NCBI RefSeq assembly: GCF_000383615.1
Contig: NZ_KB911593.1
Span: forward strand, 167,198-231,197
From: Streptomyces canus 299MFChir4.1
Lineage (GTDB): Bacteria > Actinomycetota > Actinomycetes > Streptomycetales > Streptomycetaceae
DNA length: 64,000 bases
Direction: 5' to 3'
Program-made: the position numbers and the translations under genes
The notes under the pieces: model-generated
The model's input: only the letters and a program-made list of their open reading frames with translations
The model's database searches: none
What the model was told of the DNA's origin: nothing
Shown here: piece after piece, positions 8,416 through 16,886 of the stretch
Position numbering within the stretch: position 1 is the stretch's first letter
Layout of the letters: each line of letters starts with the position of its first letter

Positions 8416-9378
8416 TCACGACCCGGCGACGGACACGAACCGCTCCAGATCGCCCCGCCACGGCGGGTTGGGACCGGCGACCGAACAGGTCAACGCCGCG
8501 ACCCGGGTGCCGAACACACAGGCCTCGGCGACCTCGTCGAGGCGCAGGCCGGTGAGCCTCCCGCCGAGCAGGCCGCGGGCGTCCAGGTGGTGCAGCAGGC
8601 CGGCGGTGAAGGAGTCGCCGGCCCCGACCGTGTCGACCACCTCGGTCGCCACCGCGGGCAGCCGGAGCCGTTCGCCGTCGAGGGAGGCCAGCACGCCGTC
8701 GCCACCGCGGGTGATCACGACGAGCCGGGCCCCGGCGGCGTGCCAGAGGTCGCACGCCTGCTCGGGGGCCGTGTCCGGCAGCAGGAGTGCGAGGTCGTCC
8801 TCGCTCAGCCGGAGCACGTCGGCGAGCGCGCACCAGTGCGCCAGCCGCGCCCGGTAGACCTCGGGACGCACGAGCAGCGGGCGGACGTTGGGGTCGATGC
8901 TGATGGTCGCGTGGGGTGCGGCCGCCGCCAGGAACTCCTCCACGACCGCTCCGCCGGGTTCCCGGACCAGGGCCAGGGAGCCGGTGTGCACACAGGCGGT
9001 CCCGGACAGGTCGACCCGCTCCAGCTCCCCGGCCGACCACTGCCAGTCGGCCGTGTTCTGCGCGTGGAAGGAGAACGCGGCCTGCCCCTGGGCGTCCAGC
9101 TCGGCCACGGCCAGCGTGCTGGGCTCCGCGGCCGCGACGGCGTCCGACAGGTCCACGCCCGAGGCCTCCAGACGGTCCCGGAACAGACGGCCGAACACAT
9201 CGCCGGACAGGCGCGCGAGGAAGCGGGCCGGGGTGCCGAGGCGGGCCAGGGACACCGCCGTGTTCGCAGGTCCGCCGCCCGGCAGGACCCGCAGGGCGAG
9301 CTCGCCCGAGGCGCCCGCGGGCTCGGCGAACGCGTCCGCGACACACTCTCCGAGGACGGTGATCTGACGTGCGCTCAT
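8416..9378 (-). CDS. PfkB family carbohydrate kinase (probable fructokinase)
   Basis: 320 residues from the ATG at 9378, where the conserved N-terminus MSARQITVLGECVADAF begins; an upstream in-frame start at 9522 would add 48 unconserved residues and overlap the operator. PfkB signature 1 region reads VLPGGGPANTAVSLARLG; signature 2 with the catalytic Asp reads DTVGAGDSFTAGLL. Between the levanase and a fructose/ribose-type importer it most likely phosphorylates imported fructose with ATP in the cytoplasm. It diverges from the importer operon across a shared double operator. Its last 73 bases are duplicated just downstream. Confidence 0.88.
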   Translation of the reverse strand: MSARQITVLGECVADAFAEPAGASGELALRVLPGGGPANTAVSLARLGTPARFLARLSGDVFGRLFRDRLEASGVDLSDAVAAAEPSTLAVAELDAQGQAAFSFHAQNTADWQWSAGELERVDLSGTACVHTGSLALVREPGGAVVEEFLAAAAPHATISIDPNVRPLLVRPEVYRARLAHWCALADVLRLSEDDLALLLPDTAPEQACDLWHAAGARLVVITRGGDGVLASLDGERLRLPAVATEVVDTVGAGDSFTAGLLHHLDARGLLGGRLTGLRLDEVAEACVFGTRVAALTCSVAGPNPPWRGDLERFVSVAGS

Positions 9379-9505
9379 GAGCTGCTCTTCTCTGCGAACG
9401 TGCGCCGGAAAACGGGCACGGACCGGGCGGCCGCCACAGACGTTGCGGACTTGTGACGGACGCGGGGCATTGACGTTGCCGGGAGACGGGGTCATCATCC
9501 TCGGC

Positions 9506-9538
9506 AGTGTCAACGATGACATAAGTCAACGATGACAC
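9506..9538. promoter_or_regulatory. double LacI-type operator in divergent kinase/ABC promoter
   Basis: Two boxes in the form GTCAACGATGAC (9509-9520 and 9526-9537), separated by ATAA, the reverse complement of the levanase double operator with only about one or two differences. It lies between the kinase (leftward, start 9378) and the binding-protein gene (rightward, start 9596), so one occupied site could control both. Binder inferred to be the LacI regulator encoded at the end of the same operon. Confidence 0.8.
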
Positions 9539-9595
9539 CTAGGGACGGCATGCTCCGATGCCGCCGCTCGCCCGCAATCCCGCTGGAGTCGTTTC

Positions 9596-10612
9596 ATGTC
9601 TCGCACCCCTCGACTGCCTTCCTCCCTGCTCAGAGTCGCCGCGTGCACCTCGGTCGCGGCCCTCGCCCTGACGGCCTGCGGTTCCGGCTCCGGATCGGGC
9701 TCCACGAGCTCCGGATCGGGCACCGTGAAGGTCGGGCTGATCACCAAGACCGACACCAACCCGTTCTTCGTGAAGATGAAGGAGGGCGCGGAGAAGGCCG
9801 CCAAGCAGAACGGCGCCCAGCTCATGACCGCGGCGGGCAAGTTCGACGGCGACAACGCCGGCCAGGTCACCGCCATCGAGAACATGGTGGCCGCCGGGGT
9901 GAAGGGCATCCTGATCACCCCGAGCGACTCCAAGGCGATCGTGCCCGCGATAGCCAAGGCCAAGGCCAAGGGCGTCCTGGTCATCGCCCTGGACACGCCG
10001 ACCGAGCCGGAGAGCGCGGTCGACGCCCTCTTCGCCACCGACAACCTCAAGGCCGGCGAGCTGATCGGCGAGTACGCCAAGGCCGCCATGAAGGGCAAGA
10101 CCGCGAAGATCGCCGCCCTCGACCTCGCGCCCGGCGTCTCGGTCGGCGTGCAGCGGCACAACGGGTTCCTCAAGGGCTTCGGCGCCACCGAGAAGGACGT
10201 GGCCTGTGCCCAGGACACCGGCGGCGACCAGGCCAAGGGCCAGACGGCGATGGAGAACTGCCTCCAGAAGGAGCCGGGCATCAACCTCGTCTACACCATC
10301 AACGAGCCGGCCGCGCTCGGCGCGTACACCGCGCTGAAGGCCAAGGGCCGCGAGAAGGACGTCCTGATCGTCTCCGTCGACGGCGGCTGCACCGGCACCC
10401 AGGCCGTCAAGGACGGCAAGATCGCGGCCACTTCGCAGCAGTACCCGCTGAAGATGGCCGCCGAGGGCGTCAACGCCGTCGTCACGTACGCCAAGGACGG
10501 CAAGAAGGCGTCCGGCTACACCGACACCGGCGTCACGCTGATCACCGACAAGGCCCAGGCGGGCGTCACGTCCAAGGACACCGCCTTCGGCCTGGAGAAC
10601 TGCTGGGGCTGA
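9596..10612 (+). CDS. sugar-binding lipoprotein of CUT2 ABC importer (fructose/ribose type)
   Basis: 338 residues. The signal peptide ends in ALALTACGSG, giving a lipobox cysteine near residue 28. The mature part is a periplasmic-binding-protein type 1 fold: VKVGLITKTDTNPFFVKMKEG at its start, IENMVAAGVKGILITPSDSKAI, VLVIALDTPTEPESAVDALFATDN, and a C-terminal FGLENCWG. The arrangement binding protein-permease-single ATPase matches the fructose FrcBCA system. It captures a monosaccharide, probably fructose released by the GH32 enzyme, and hands it to the permease encoded 131 bases downstream. Confidence 0.9.
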   Translation: MSRTPRLPSSLLRVAACTSVAALALTACGSGSGSGSTSSGSGTVKVGLITKTDTNPFFVKMKEGAEKAAKQNGAQLMTAAGKFDGDNAGQVTAIENMVAAGVKGILITPSDSKAIVPAIAKAKAKGVLVIALDTPTEPESAVDALFATDNLKAGELIGEYAKAAMKGKTAKIAALDLAPGVSVGVQRHNGFLKGFGATEKDVACAQDTGGDQAKGQTAMENCLQKEPGINLVYTINEPAALGAYTALKAKGREKDVLIVSVDGGCTGTQAVKDGKIAATSQQYPLKMAAEGVNAVVTYAKDGKKASGYTDTGVTLITDKAQAGVTSKDTAFGLENCWG

Positions 10613-10743
10613 GGCCGGCCCCAGGGACCGTACGACATCGCCTCTCCCCGAGCGGGGCGGCCGGCCCCGCTCCTCCCCGACCCGGGGACGGCCGCCTCCC
10701 CTGTCCTCCCACCAGGACTTCTGTCTTCCGACAAGGACTTCGC

Positions 10744-11757
10744 ATGACCGCCACGTCCACGCCTCCGAGCACCTCCTCGCCGTACGCCGAACTCAAAGCG
10801 CCGACCACGGCCCGCAGGCTGCTCACGGCGCCGACCACCGGCCCGCTGGTCGCCCTTCTGCTCGCCTGTGTCTTCTTCGCCGTCTCGTCCGACCAGTTCC
10901 TCACCGGCGGGAACTTCTCGCTGATCGTGCAGCAGGTCATGGTCGTCGGCACCCTCGCCATCGGCCAGACCCTGATCATCCTCACCGCGGGCATCGACCT
11001 GTCGTGCGGCGCGGTGATGGCGTTCGGCAGCATCGTGATCGCCAAGATGGCCGCCGAGGGCTCGCTGCCGCCGCTGGTCGCCATCGCGCTGGGCCTGGTC
11101 GTCTGCGGCGGATTCGGCCTGGTGAACGGGCTGTTGGTGCAGAAGATCCCGCTGCCGCCGTTCATCGTCACGCTCGGCATGCTCAACGTGGCGTTCGCGC
11201 TGACCCACATCTACTCCGAGGAGCAGACGGTCACCAACCTGCCCGGCCCGCTCACGGCGCTAGGGCAGACCTTCCCGATGGGCCACACCGACATCACCTA
11301 CGGCTCCCTCGTCACCATCGGCCTGTTCCTGCTGCTGGCCTACGCGCTGAGCAGCACCGGCTGGGGCCGGCACGTCTACGCCCTGGGCAACAGCCAGGAG
11401 GCCGCGCGGCTCAACGGCATCCGCACCTCCCGGCTGACCATCGGCGTCTACACCGTCGCCGGTCTCCTCTACGGCGTCGCCGCCCTGCTCCTCATCTCCC
11501 GCACCGGAGTCGGCGACCCGCAGGCCGGGCAGACCGACAACCTCGACAGCATCACCGCCGTGGTCCTCGGCGGCACCAGCCTCTTCGGCGGCCGCGGCTC
11601 GGTGCTCGGCACCTTCATCGGCGTCCTCATCGTCGGCGTCTTCCGCAACGGGCTCCAGCTGATGGGCGTCGCCTCGATCTACCAGACCCTGATCACCGGA
11701 GTCCTGGTCATCCTCGCGGTGACCGTCGACCAGATCTCCCGGAAGAAGGCACGATGA
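10744..11757 (+). CDS. CUT2 sugar ABC transporter permease
   Basis: 337 residues with about nine or ten hydrophobic segments. The family signature regions are present: TLAIGQTLIILTAGIDLSCG, VQKIPLPPFIVTLGML, YALGNSQEAARLNGIRTSR and AVVLGGTSLFGGRGSV. This is the membrane channel of a ribose/fructose-type importer. The ATG at 10744 lacks a strong ribosome site (ACAAGGACTT nearby is the best). Its stop overlaps the ATPase start by 4 bases, so the two are coupled. Confidence 0.93.
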   Translation: MTATSTPPSTSSPYAELKAPTTARRLLTAPTTGPLVALLLACVFFAVSSDQFLTGGNFSLIVQQVMVVGTLAIGQTLIILTAGIDLSCGAVMAFGSIVIAKMAAEGSLPPLVAIALGLVVCGGFGLVNGLLVQKIPLPPFIVTLGMLNVAFALTHIYSEEQTVTNLPGPLTALGQTFPMGHTDITYGSLVTIGLFLLLAYALSSTGWGRHVYALGNSQEAARLNGIRTSRLTIGVYTVAGLLYGVAALLLISRTGVGDPQAGQTDNLDSITAVVLGGTSLFGGRGSVLGTFIGVLIVGVFRNGLQLMGVASIYQTLITGVLVILAVTVDQISRKKAR

Positions 11758-12590
11758 CCGCCCTCGACTCCCCCACCCCGATCCTCCAGGCCCGCGGTCT
11801 CGTCAAGCGCTACGGCCAGGTCACCGCCATCGACGGCGCCGACTTCGACCTGCTGCCCGGCGAGGTGCTCGCCGTCATCGGCGACAACGGCGCCGGAAAG
11901 ACCAGCCTCATCAAGGCGCTCACCGGCGCGGTGACACCCGACGCGGGCGAGATCCGCCTCAACGGCGAGCCCATCCAGTTCTCCGGCCCGCAAAGTGCCC
12001 GCGCCCACGGCATCGAGACGGTCTATCAGGACCTCGCCGTGGCCGCCTCGATGGACATCGCCTCGAACGTGTTCCTCGGGCGGGAGCTCCGGCGCCCCGG
12101 TGTCCTCGGGAGCGTGTTCCGGATGCTCGACAAGAAGCGCATGCGCCAGGAGGCCGCCGAGCACATGGCCGACCTGAAGATCGGACTGCGGTCTCTGACC
12201 CAGTCCGTCGAGACCCTGTCCGGCGGGCAGCGGCAGGCCGTGGCGGTCGCCCGTTCCGTCGCCTGGGCGCGCAGTGTCGTCGTCATGGACGAACCCACCG
12301 CGGCGCTCGGCGTCAAGGAGTCGGGACAGGTCCTCGACCTCATCCGCCGCGTCCGGGACAAGGGCATGCCGGTCGTCCTGATCAGCCACAACATGCCGCA
12401 CGTCTTCGAGATCGCGGACCGGATCCACGTGCACCGGCTGGGCCGGCGGGCCGCCCTGATCAAGCCCTCCGACTACTCCATGGCGGAGGTCGTCGCCATC
12501 ATGACGGGCGCGCTCACCGTCGACGAGGCCGGAGGTACTGTCGTAGCGGATTCCGAGGCCGCGAAGGCCGCGGGCGTCCAGGCCACCTGA
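11754..12590 (+). CDS. CUT2 sugar ABC transporter ATP-binding protein (single domain)
   Basis: 278 residues, one nucleotide-binding domain only, like FrcA and unlike the two-domain RbsA/XylG. Walker A is GDNGAGKTSL (about residue 44), the Q-loop VYQDLAVAA, the signature LSGGQRQAVAVARS, Walker B VVVMDEPTAAL and the switch histidine ISHNM. It powers the upstream permease. Start ATG overlaps the permease stop. A short acidic/alanine tail follows the domain. Confidence 0.93.
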   Translation: MTALDSPTPILQARGLVKRYGQVTAIDGADFDLLPGEVLAVIGDNGAGKTSLIKALTGAVTPDAGEIRLNGEPIQFSGPQSARAHGIETVYQDLAVAASMDIASNVFLGRELRRPGVLGSVFRMLDKKRMRQEAAEHMADLKIGLRSLTQSVETLSGGQRQAVAVARSVAWARSVVVMDEPTAALGVKESGQVLDLIRRVRDKGMPVVLISHNMPHVFEIADRIHVHRLGRRAALIKPSDYSMAEVVAIMTGALTVDEAGGTVVADSEAAKAAGVQAT

Positions 12591-12666
12591 CCACAGCACT
12601 CGACACTCGACGGCATCCGGCCGAGGCCGCGGCCGGACCCGACGAGCACAGGAGACGGTTTCCTCC

Positions 12667-13698
12667 ATGGCAGCGAACCGCCGCCCGACCCTGGCCGACG
12701 TCGCCCGCGAAGTGGGCGTCAGCGCCAAGACTGTGTCCCGCGTTCTCAACGAGGACGGGCCCGCGTCGGCCGAGACCAGGGAACAGGTGCTGGCCGCCGT
12801 GGCCAAGCTCGGCTTCCAGCCGAACCTGATGGCCCGCAACATCCGCGTCGGCGGCCCCGACACCACCGTCGGTCTGGTCATCCCCGACCTCGGCAACCCG
12901 TTCTTCGGAGCGGTGGCCCGCAGTATCGAGGACACGGTCCGCGACCGCGGGCTGACCCTGCTCATGGGCTCGTCGGCGGACGAACCGGACCGTGAACGGG
13001 CCCTGACGGACAAGTTCCTGGCGCGCCGCGTCAGCATCCTGCTGGTCGTGCCGTCGGTCGGAGCCGACCACTCCCACCTCAAGACCCACCGTGCCACGGG
13101 ACTGCCCGTGGTCTTCCTCGACCGTCCCGGGGTGGGCCTGGCCGCCGACAGCGTGGTCAGCTCCAACCGCACCGGCTCCCACGACGGCGTCGCCCACCTG
13201 ATCGCCCACGGCCACCGGCGCATCGGCTTCGTCGGCGACCTGCCGGTCAAGCTCTACACCCGCCGGGAGCGCCTGACCGGATACCGCGAGGCCCTTGAGC
13301 AGGCCGGCCTCCCCTACGACCGCGCCCTCATCACCAACGCCCATGACCAGCAGGGCGCTTCGGCCGCGACCTCCCAACTCCTCGACCTGGCCGATCCCCC
13401 CACCGCCCTGTTCGCCGGCAACAACATCGTCGCCCTGGGCATAGTCGCCGAACTCGCCCGCAGCAGGCGCAAGGACGTCGCCGTCGTCTCCTTCGACGAC
13501 GTCCCGCTCGCCGAGGCACTCGAACCGGCCCTGACCGTCGTCGCCCAGGACCCCGAGGAGATCGGCAGAACGGCGGCGACCACGGCCCTGTCCCGCCTCG
13601 ACGGCGACCGCACCCGGGCCCGGACCATCACCGTGCCGACGCGCCTGATCGTGCGGGGCTCGGGCGAGCGGCCCGCCCCAAAGCTGCAGCGGGCCTGA
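12667..13698 (+). CDS. LacI family transcriptional regulator of the fructose/levan locus
   Basis: 343 residues. The DNA-binding head is PTLADVAREVGVSAKTVSRVL with hinge region PNLMARNIRVG; the C-terminal part is a PBP1-like effector domain ending in the conserved DVAVVSFDDVPLAEAL segment. The gene follows the ATPase by 76 bases on the same strand with ribosome site CAGGAGAC, so it is probably the last gene of the importer operon and controls it. The two double operators at 7926 and 9506 are the obvious targets (inference). Confidence 0.9.
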   Translation: MAANRRPTLADVAREVGVSAKTVSRVLNEDGPASAETREQVLAAVAKLGFQPNLMARNIRVGGPDTTVGLVIPDLGNPFFGAVARSIEDTVRDRGLTLLMGSSADEPDRERALTDKFLARRVSILLVVPSVGADHSHLKTHRATGLPVVFLDRPGVGLAADSVVSSNRTGSHDGVAHLIAHGHRRIGFVGDLPVKLYTRRERLTGYREALEQAGLPYDRALITNAHDQQGASAATSQLLDLADPPTALFAGNNIVALGIVAELARSRRKDVAVVSFDDVPLAEALEPALTVVAQDPEEIGRTAATTALSRLDGDRTRARTITVPTRLIVRGSGERPAPKLQRA

Positions 13699-13702
13699 CC
13701 CG

Positions 13703-14749
13703 TCAGCCCGCCTGCCCCGGCACCTCCTTCATCTCGTTCACGACCGCCCGCTGTGTGATCGCGACGGTGAAGGTGACGGTGCCCTTCTTGAAGGTCTCGC
13801 TGGGCTCGACCTGCACACTGCGCTCGCCGAGGAACGCGTACGTCTTCTTGTCGAAGATCCACTCCGTGCGCTGCCCGCTCTGCTCGTCGAGCCGTGCGAC
13901 GGCGACGCCGTGGCGCCCCACCGCGTCGACCGCGTCGTTCACCGCGACGACCCCGGGGATCCGGGCGGCGGCCCTGTAGAGCGCGGCGGTGAGGTTCGCG
14001 GGCGGGTAGCCCTCGGTCAGCAGATCGCCTATGGCGACGAAGGCGGCCTGGTCGCGGGGCACTTCCGGGTCCCTGACCGCGTCCGACTCCCGGTAGATCT
14101 TCCTGAGCAGGGCCTCGGGGTCGGTGGGCAGCTTCGCCAGCCTGTCGTAGGCCGAGCTGAGCGGGTTCGGTCCGGCCAGGGTGATGCCGTCCTCACTCGT
14201 GTTGCCCGGCTCGATCAGCCAGCCGTTCCTGCCGTCGGGGGACTCCCAGACCTGGCGGGAGTGCAGCTTCTCGCTGACCACCGTGGTCTTGTCGTCGACC
14301 GTCTTCGGGTAGGTGCTGGCGGCCTTGGACGCGATGTAGAGGAACTGGTCGTCGCGCACGGTGTGTTCGGAGGTGTCGGCGGCGGCCAGCGAGATGTGGT
14401 CGAGCAGCCGGTCGGCGCCCCGGGCGTCGGCGGCGCCGATCCGGGTCGTCAGGGCGGGCCCGGTGGCCAGGGAGGTGTTCGCGTCACCGCCGCCGGTCAG
14501 GGCGAGGCCGCCCACGACCGCGCCGGCCAGGGCGCAGGCCATCGCGGGCAGCAGGACCGCCCGGCGCAGGAAAGGGTTGCGGCGCACGGGGGTGACAGCG
14601 GTGGTGCGGAGCTCTTCGCGGATCTGGACCATCATCTGCTCCTTGTGGAACTGGTGGCGGCCCGCCGGCAGATCCCGCTCCACGGAGGGCAGAAGACCCT
14701 GGGTCTCCGTCCACTCGGCCGGGTGCGGCTGGGAGGGGCTGGCGTTCAT
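13703..14749 (-). CDS. CU044_5270-type membrane protein, partner of ECF sigma factor
   Basis: 348 residues. A cytoplasmic head of about 60 residues (LPAGRHQFHKEQMMVQIREEL) is followed by one membrane segment VLLPAMACALAGAVVGGLAL and a long extracytoplasmic region. The layout matches a Streptomyces family known as CU044_5270, encoded right after sigma-70 genes. It overlaps the sigma gene by 4 bases. By position and topology it may act as an anti-sigma or sensor for that factor; the zinc anti-sigma motif HxxxCxxC is absent, so this role is inferred. Confidence 0.75.
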   Translation of the reverse strand: MNASPSQPHPAEWTETQGLLPSVERDLPAGRHQFHKEQMMVQIREELRTTAVTPVRRNPFLRRAVLLPAMACALAGAVVGGLALTGGGDANTSLATGPALTTRIGAADARGADRLLDHISLAAADTSEHTVRDDQFLYIASKAASTYPKTVDDKTTVVSEKLHSRQVWESPDGRNGWLIEPGNTSEDGITLAGPNPLSSAYDRLAKLPTDPEALLRKIYRESDAVRDPEVPRDQAAFVAIGDLLTEGYPPANLTAALYRAAARIPGVVAVNDAVDAVGRHGVAVARLDEQSGQRTEWIFDKKTYAFLGERSVQVEPSETFKKGTVTFTVAITQRAVVNEMKEVPGQAG

Positions 14750-15393
14750 CGGTTTCCTTCCTGTGCGGACCGGATCATGTACTCGCGATCACCCTTTGTC
14801 TGCCGGTTCGTCCGGGTGAGTTCCCGTTTTTCCCGCACCGGTTGGGCCAGTTCGGCGTCGGCGAGCTTCCGCAGCCGGCCCCGCGCCCGGGACAGCCGGG
14901 AGCGGACGGTGCCGACGGGGATACCGAGGGCGCGGGCGGCGTCGGCGTACTCCAGCCCCTCCCACAGACACAGCACCAGGACCTCGCGCTCGGGGCGTCT
15001 CAGCGAGGCGAGTGCGGTCAGGGTGGCGGCGATCCGGCGCCGGTCGTCCACCCGCCCGGCGGTCTCCTCCGCGTGGTCGGCGACCTCCGGGACGCCCGCC
15101 CGGGCCGCCGCGCCCGCCGCGGCCCGGTAACGCCGGTTGCCGCGGCCGTGGGAGCGGGAGACGTTCGTGGCGATGCCGAGCAGCCACGGCCGCAGCGACC
15201 CCCCGTCGGCCTCGACCGAGCCCCGGCGCCGCCAGGCCTCCATGAACGTCGCCGACATGACGTCCTCGGCCACGGACCAGTCGGCGGTCAGCCGGAAGGC
15301 GTGGTTGTACACCGAGCGGGCGCACGCGTCGTAGAGCTCCGCGAAGGCGTCCGGATCCCCGGCCCGTATCCGGGTTCGCATATCTGTGGTCAC
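14746..15393 (-). CDS. ECF-type sigma-70 factor
   Basis: About 215 residues from the GTG at 15393; ATG at 15381 is equally possible, no strong ribosome site supports either. Region 2 reads DPDAFAELYDACARSVYNHAFRLTADWSVAEDVMSATFMEAWRR and region 4 reads LRRPEREVLVLCLWEGLEYADAARALGIPVGTVRSRLSRAR. It recruits RNA polymerase to an unknown stress or envelope regulon. It is coupled by a 4-base overlap to the membrane protein downstream, its presumed regulator. Confidence 0.9.
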   Translation of the reverse strand: MTTDMRTRIRAGDPDAFAELYDACARSVYNHAFRLTADWSVAEDVMSATFMEAWRRRGSVEADGGSLRPWLLGIATNVSRSHGRGNRRYRAAAGAAARAGVPEVADHAEETAGRVDDRRRIAATLTALASLRRPEREVLVLCLWEGLEYADAARALGIPVGTVRSRLSRARGRLRKLADAELAQPVREKRELTRTNRQTKGDREYMIRSAQEGNR

Positions 15394-15542
15394 GCACTCA
15401 ACTGCCCGGGAGGATCGGCGAGTTCCCGTGACGCGCGTCACACTCACCCAGCGCCACCCTCTCAATGTTGTGCACTTTATTGACGGCAGTCACCAGACAG
15501 CCTAATTTCACGGTGTCCTTCCCCCGCTCAAGGGAGACCGTG

Positions 15543-16886
15543 ATGCCCCCGTCCCCCACCGCATCAGAACGCACCCGCCAACTCCGCCGAGTCGCCCTCT
15601 CCGGCCTCCTCGGCACCGCCGTCGAGTTCTACGACTTCCTCGTCTACGGCACCGTCGCCGCGCTCGTCTTCGGCGAACTGTTCTTCCCCGGCGCCGACCC
15701 CGCCGTGGGCACGATCGCCGCGTTCGGCACCTTCGCCGCCGGATACGTGGCCCGCCCCATCGGCGGCATCGTCTTCGGACACTTCGGCGACCGCCTCGGC
15801 CGCAAGAACATGCTGCTGCTCACCATGGGCCTGATGGGCGGCGCCAGCTTCCTCATCGGCCTGCTGCCCACGTACGACACCATCGGCGTGTGGGCGCCGG
15901 TCCTGCTGATCACCCTGCGCGTGGTCCAGGGCATCGCCATCGGCGGTGAGTGGGGCGGCGCGACCCTGATGGTCGTGGAGCACGCGGGCGAGAAGCGCCG
16001 TGGCCTCTGGTCGAGCTTCACGCAGATGGGAGCCCCGCTCGGCTCCCTGCTCTCCGCCGCCGTCGTCGCCATGGTCTCCACCCTCCCCAAGGACCAGTTC
16101 GCGGCCTGGGGCTGGCGGGTGCCGTTCCTGCTGAGCGTCCTGCTGCTCGGCGTCGGCCTGTTCGTCCGCGTCAAGGTGGTCGAGAGCCCGCTGTTCGCCG
16201 AGGTGAAGAAGGACCGCGCCGAGTCGAGGCTCCCCATCCTCGACGTGCTGCGCCGCCCGAAGCCCGTACTGCTGGCCTGCTGCGTCGGCATCGGCGCCTT
16301 CACCGCCCAGTCCCTGCTGACCAGTTACCTGATCGCGTACGCCACCGGCATCGGATATCCCCGCCCGCAGGTGCTCACCGCGCTCACCGTCTCCGCCGCC
16401 GTCGCCCTGGTCGTGCTGCCCTGCGCCTCCGCGCTCTCCGACCGGATCGGCCGCCGCCCGGTCGTCCTCACCGGCGCGATCCTGTCCGCCGCGACCGCCT
16501 TCCCCGTCCTCGCGCTGGTCGACTCCAAGTCGTCGGGGGCCCTGATCCTGGCCGTCGTCATCGGCCACGGCATCTCCCAGTCGCTGATGTACGGCCCGCT
16601 GGGCGCCCTGTTCAGCGAGATGTTCGGCACCAGGGTCCGCTACACGGGCGCCTCCCTCGGCTACCAGGGCGCGACCCTGGTCGGCGCCGGCTTCTCCCCG
16701 ATGATCGCCACAAGCCTGGTCGCGAGCAGCGGCAACGGCACCCCCGTCGCCCTCCTGCTGTGCGGCGGCTCGCTGATCACCGCGCTGACGGTGTGGTTCG
16801 TCCGCGAGACGAGCCGTACCTCACTCGGCGAGGAACCCACCCCCGGCCTCCCCACCACCCCCCACACGGAGGAGATCACCGCATGA
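15543..16886 (+). CDS. MFS transporter, metabolite:H+ symporter (MHS) family
   Basis: 447 residues with twelve expected membrane segments. The N-terminus GTAVEFYDFLVYGTVAALVF and the loop GHFGDRLGRKNMLLL are typical of the ShiA/KgtP-like MHS family, which imports organic acids with protons. Start ATG at 15543 has AGGGAGA upstream; a GTG one codon earlier is possible. The stop overlaps the start of a secreted hydrolase by 4 bases. Transport of a product released by that hydrolase is a reasonable inference. Confidence 0.9.
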   Translation: MPPSPTASERTRQLRRVALSGLLGTAVEFYDFLVYGTVAALVFGELFFPGADPAVGTIAAFGTFAAGYVARPIGGIVFGHFGDRLGRKNMLLLTMGLMGGASFLIGLLPTYDTIGVWAPVLLITLRVVQGIAIGGEWGGATLMVVEHAGEKRRGLWSSFTQMGAPLGSLLSAAVVAMVSTLPKDQFAAWGWRVPFLLSVLLLGVGLFVRVKVVESPLFAEVKKDRAESRLPILDVLRRPKPVLLACCVGIGAFTAQSLLTSYLIAYATGIGYPRPQVLTALTVSAAVALVVLPCASALSDRIGRRPVVLTGAILSAATAFPVLALVDSKSSGALILAVVIGHGISQSLMYGPLGALFSEMFGTRVRYTGASLGYQGATLVGAGFSPMIATSLVASSGNGTPVALLLCGGSLITALTVWFVRETSRTSLGEEPTPGLPTTPHTEEITA

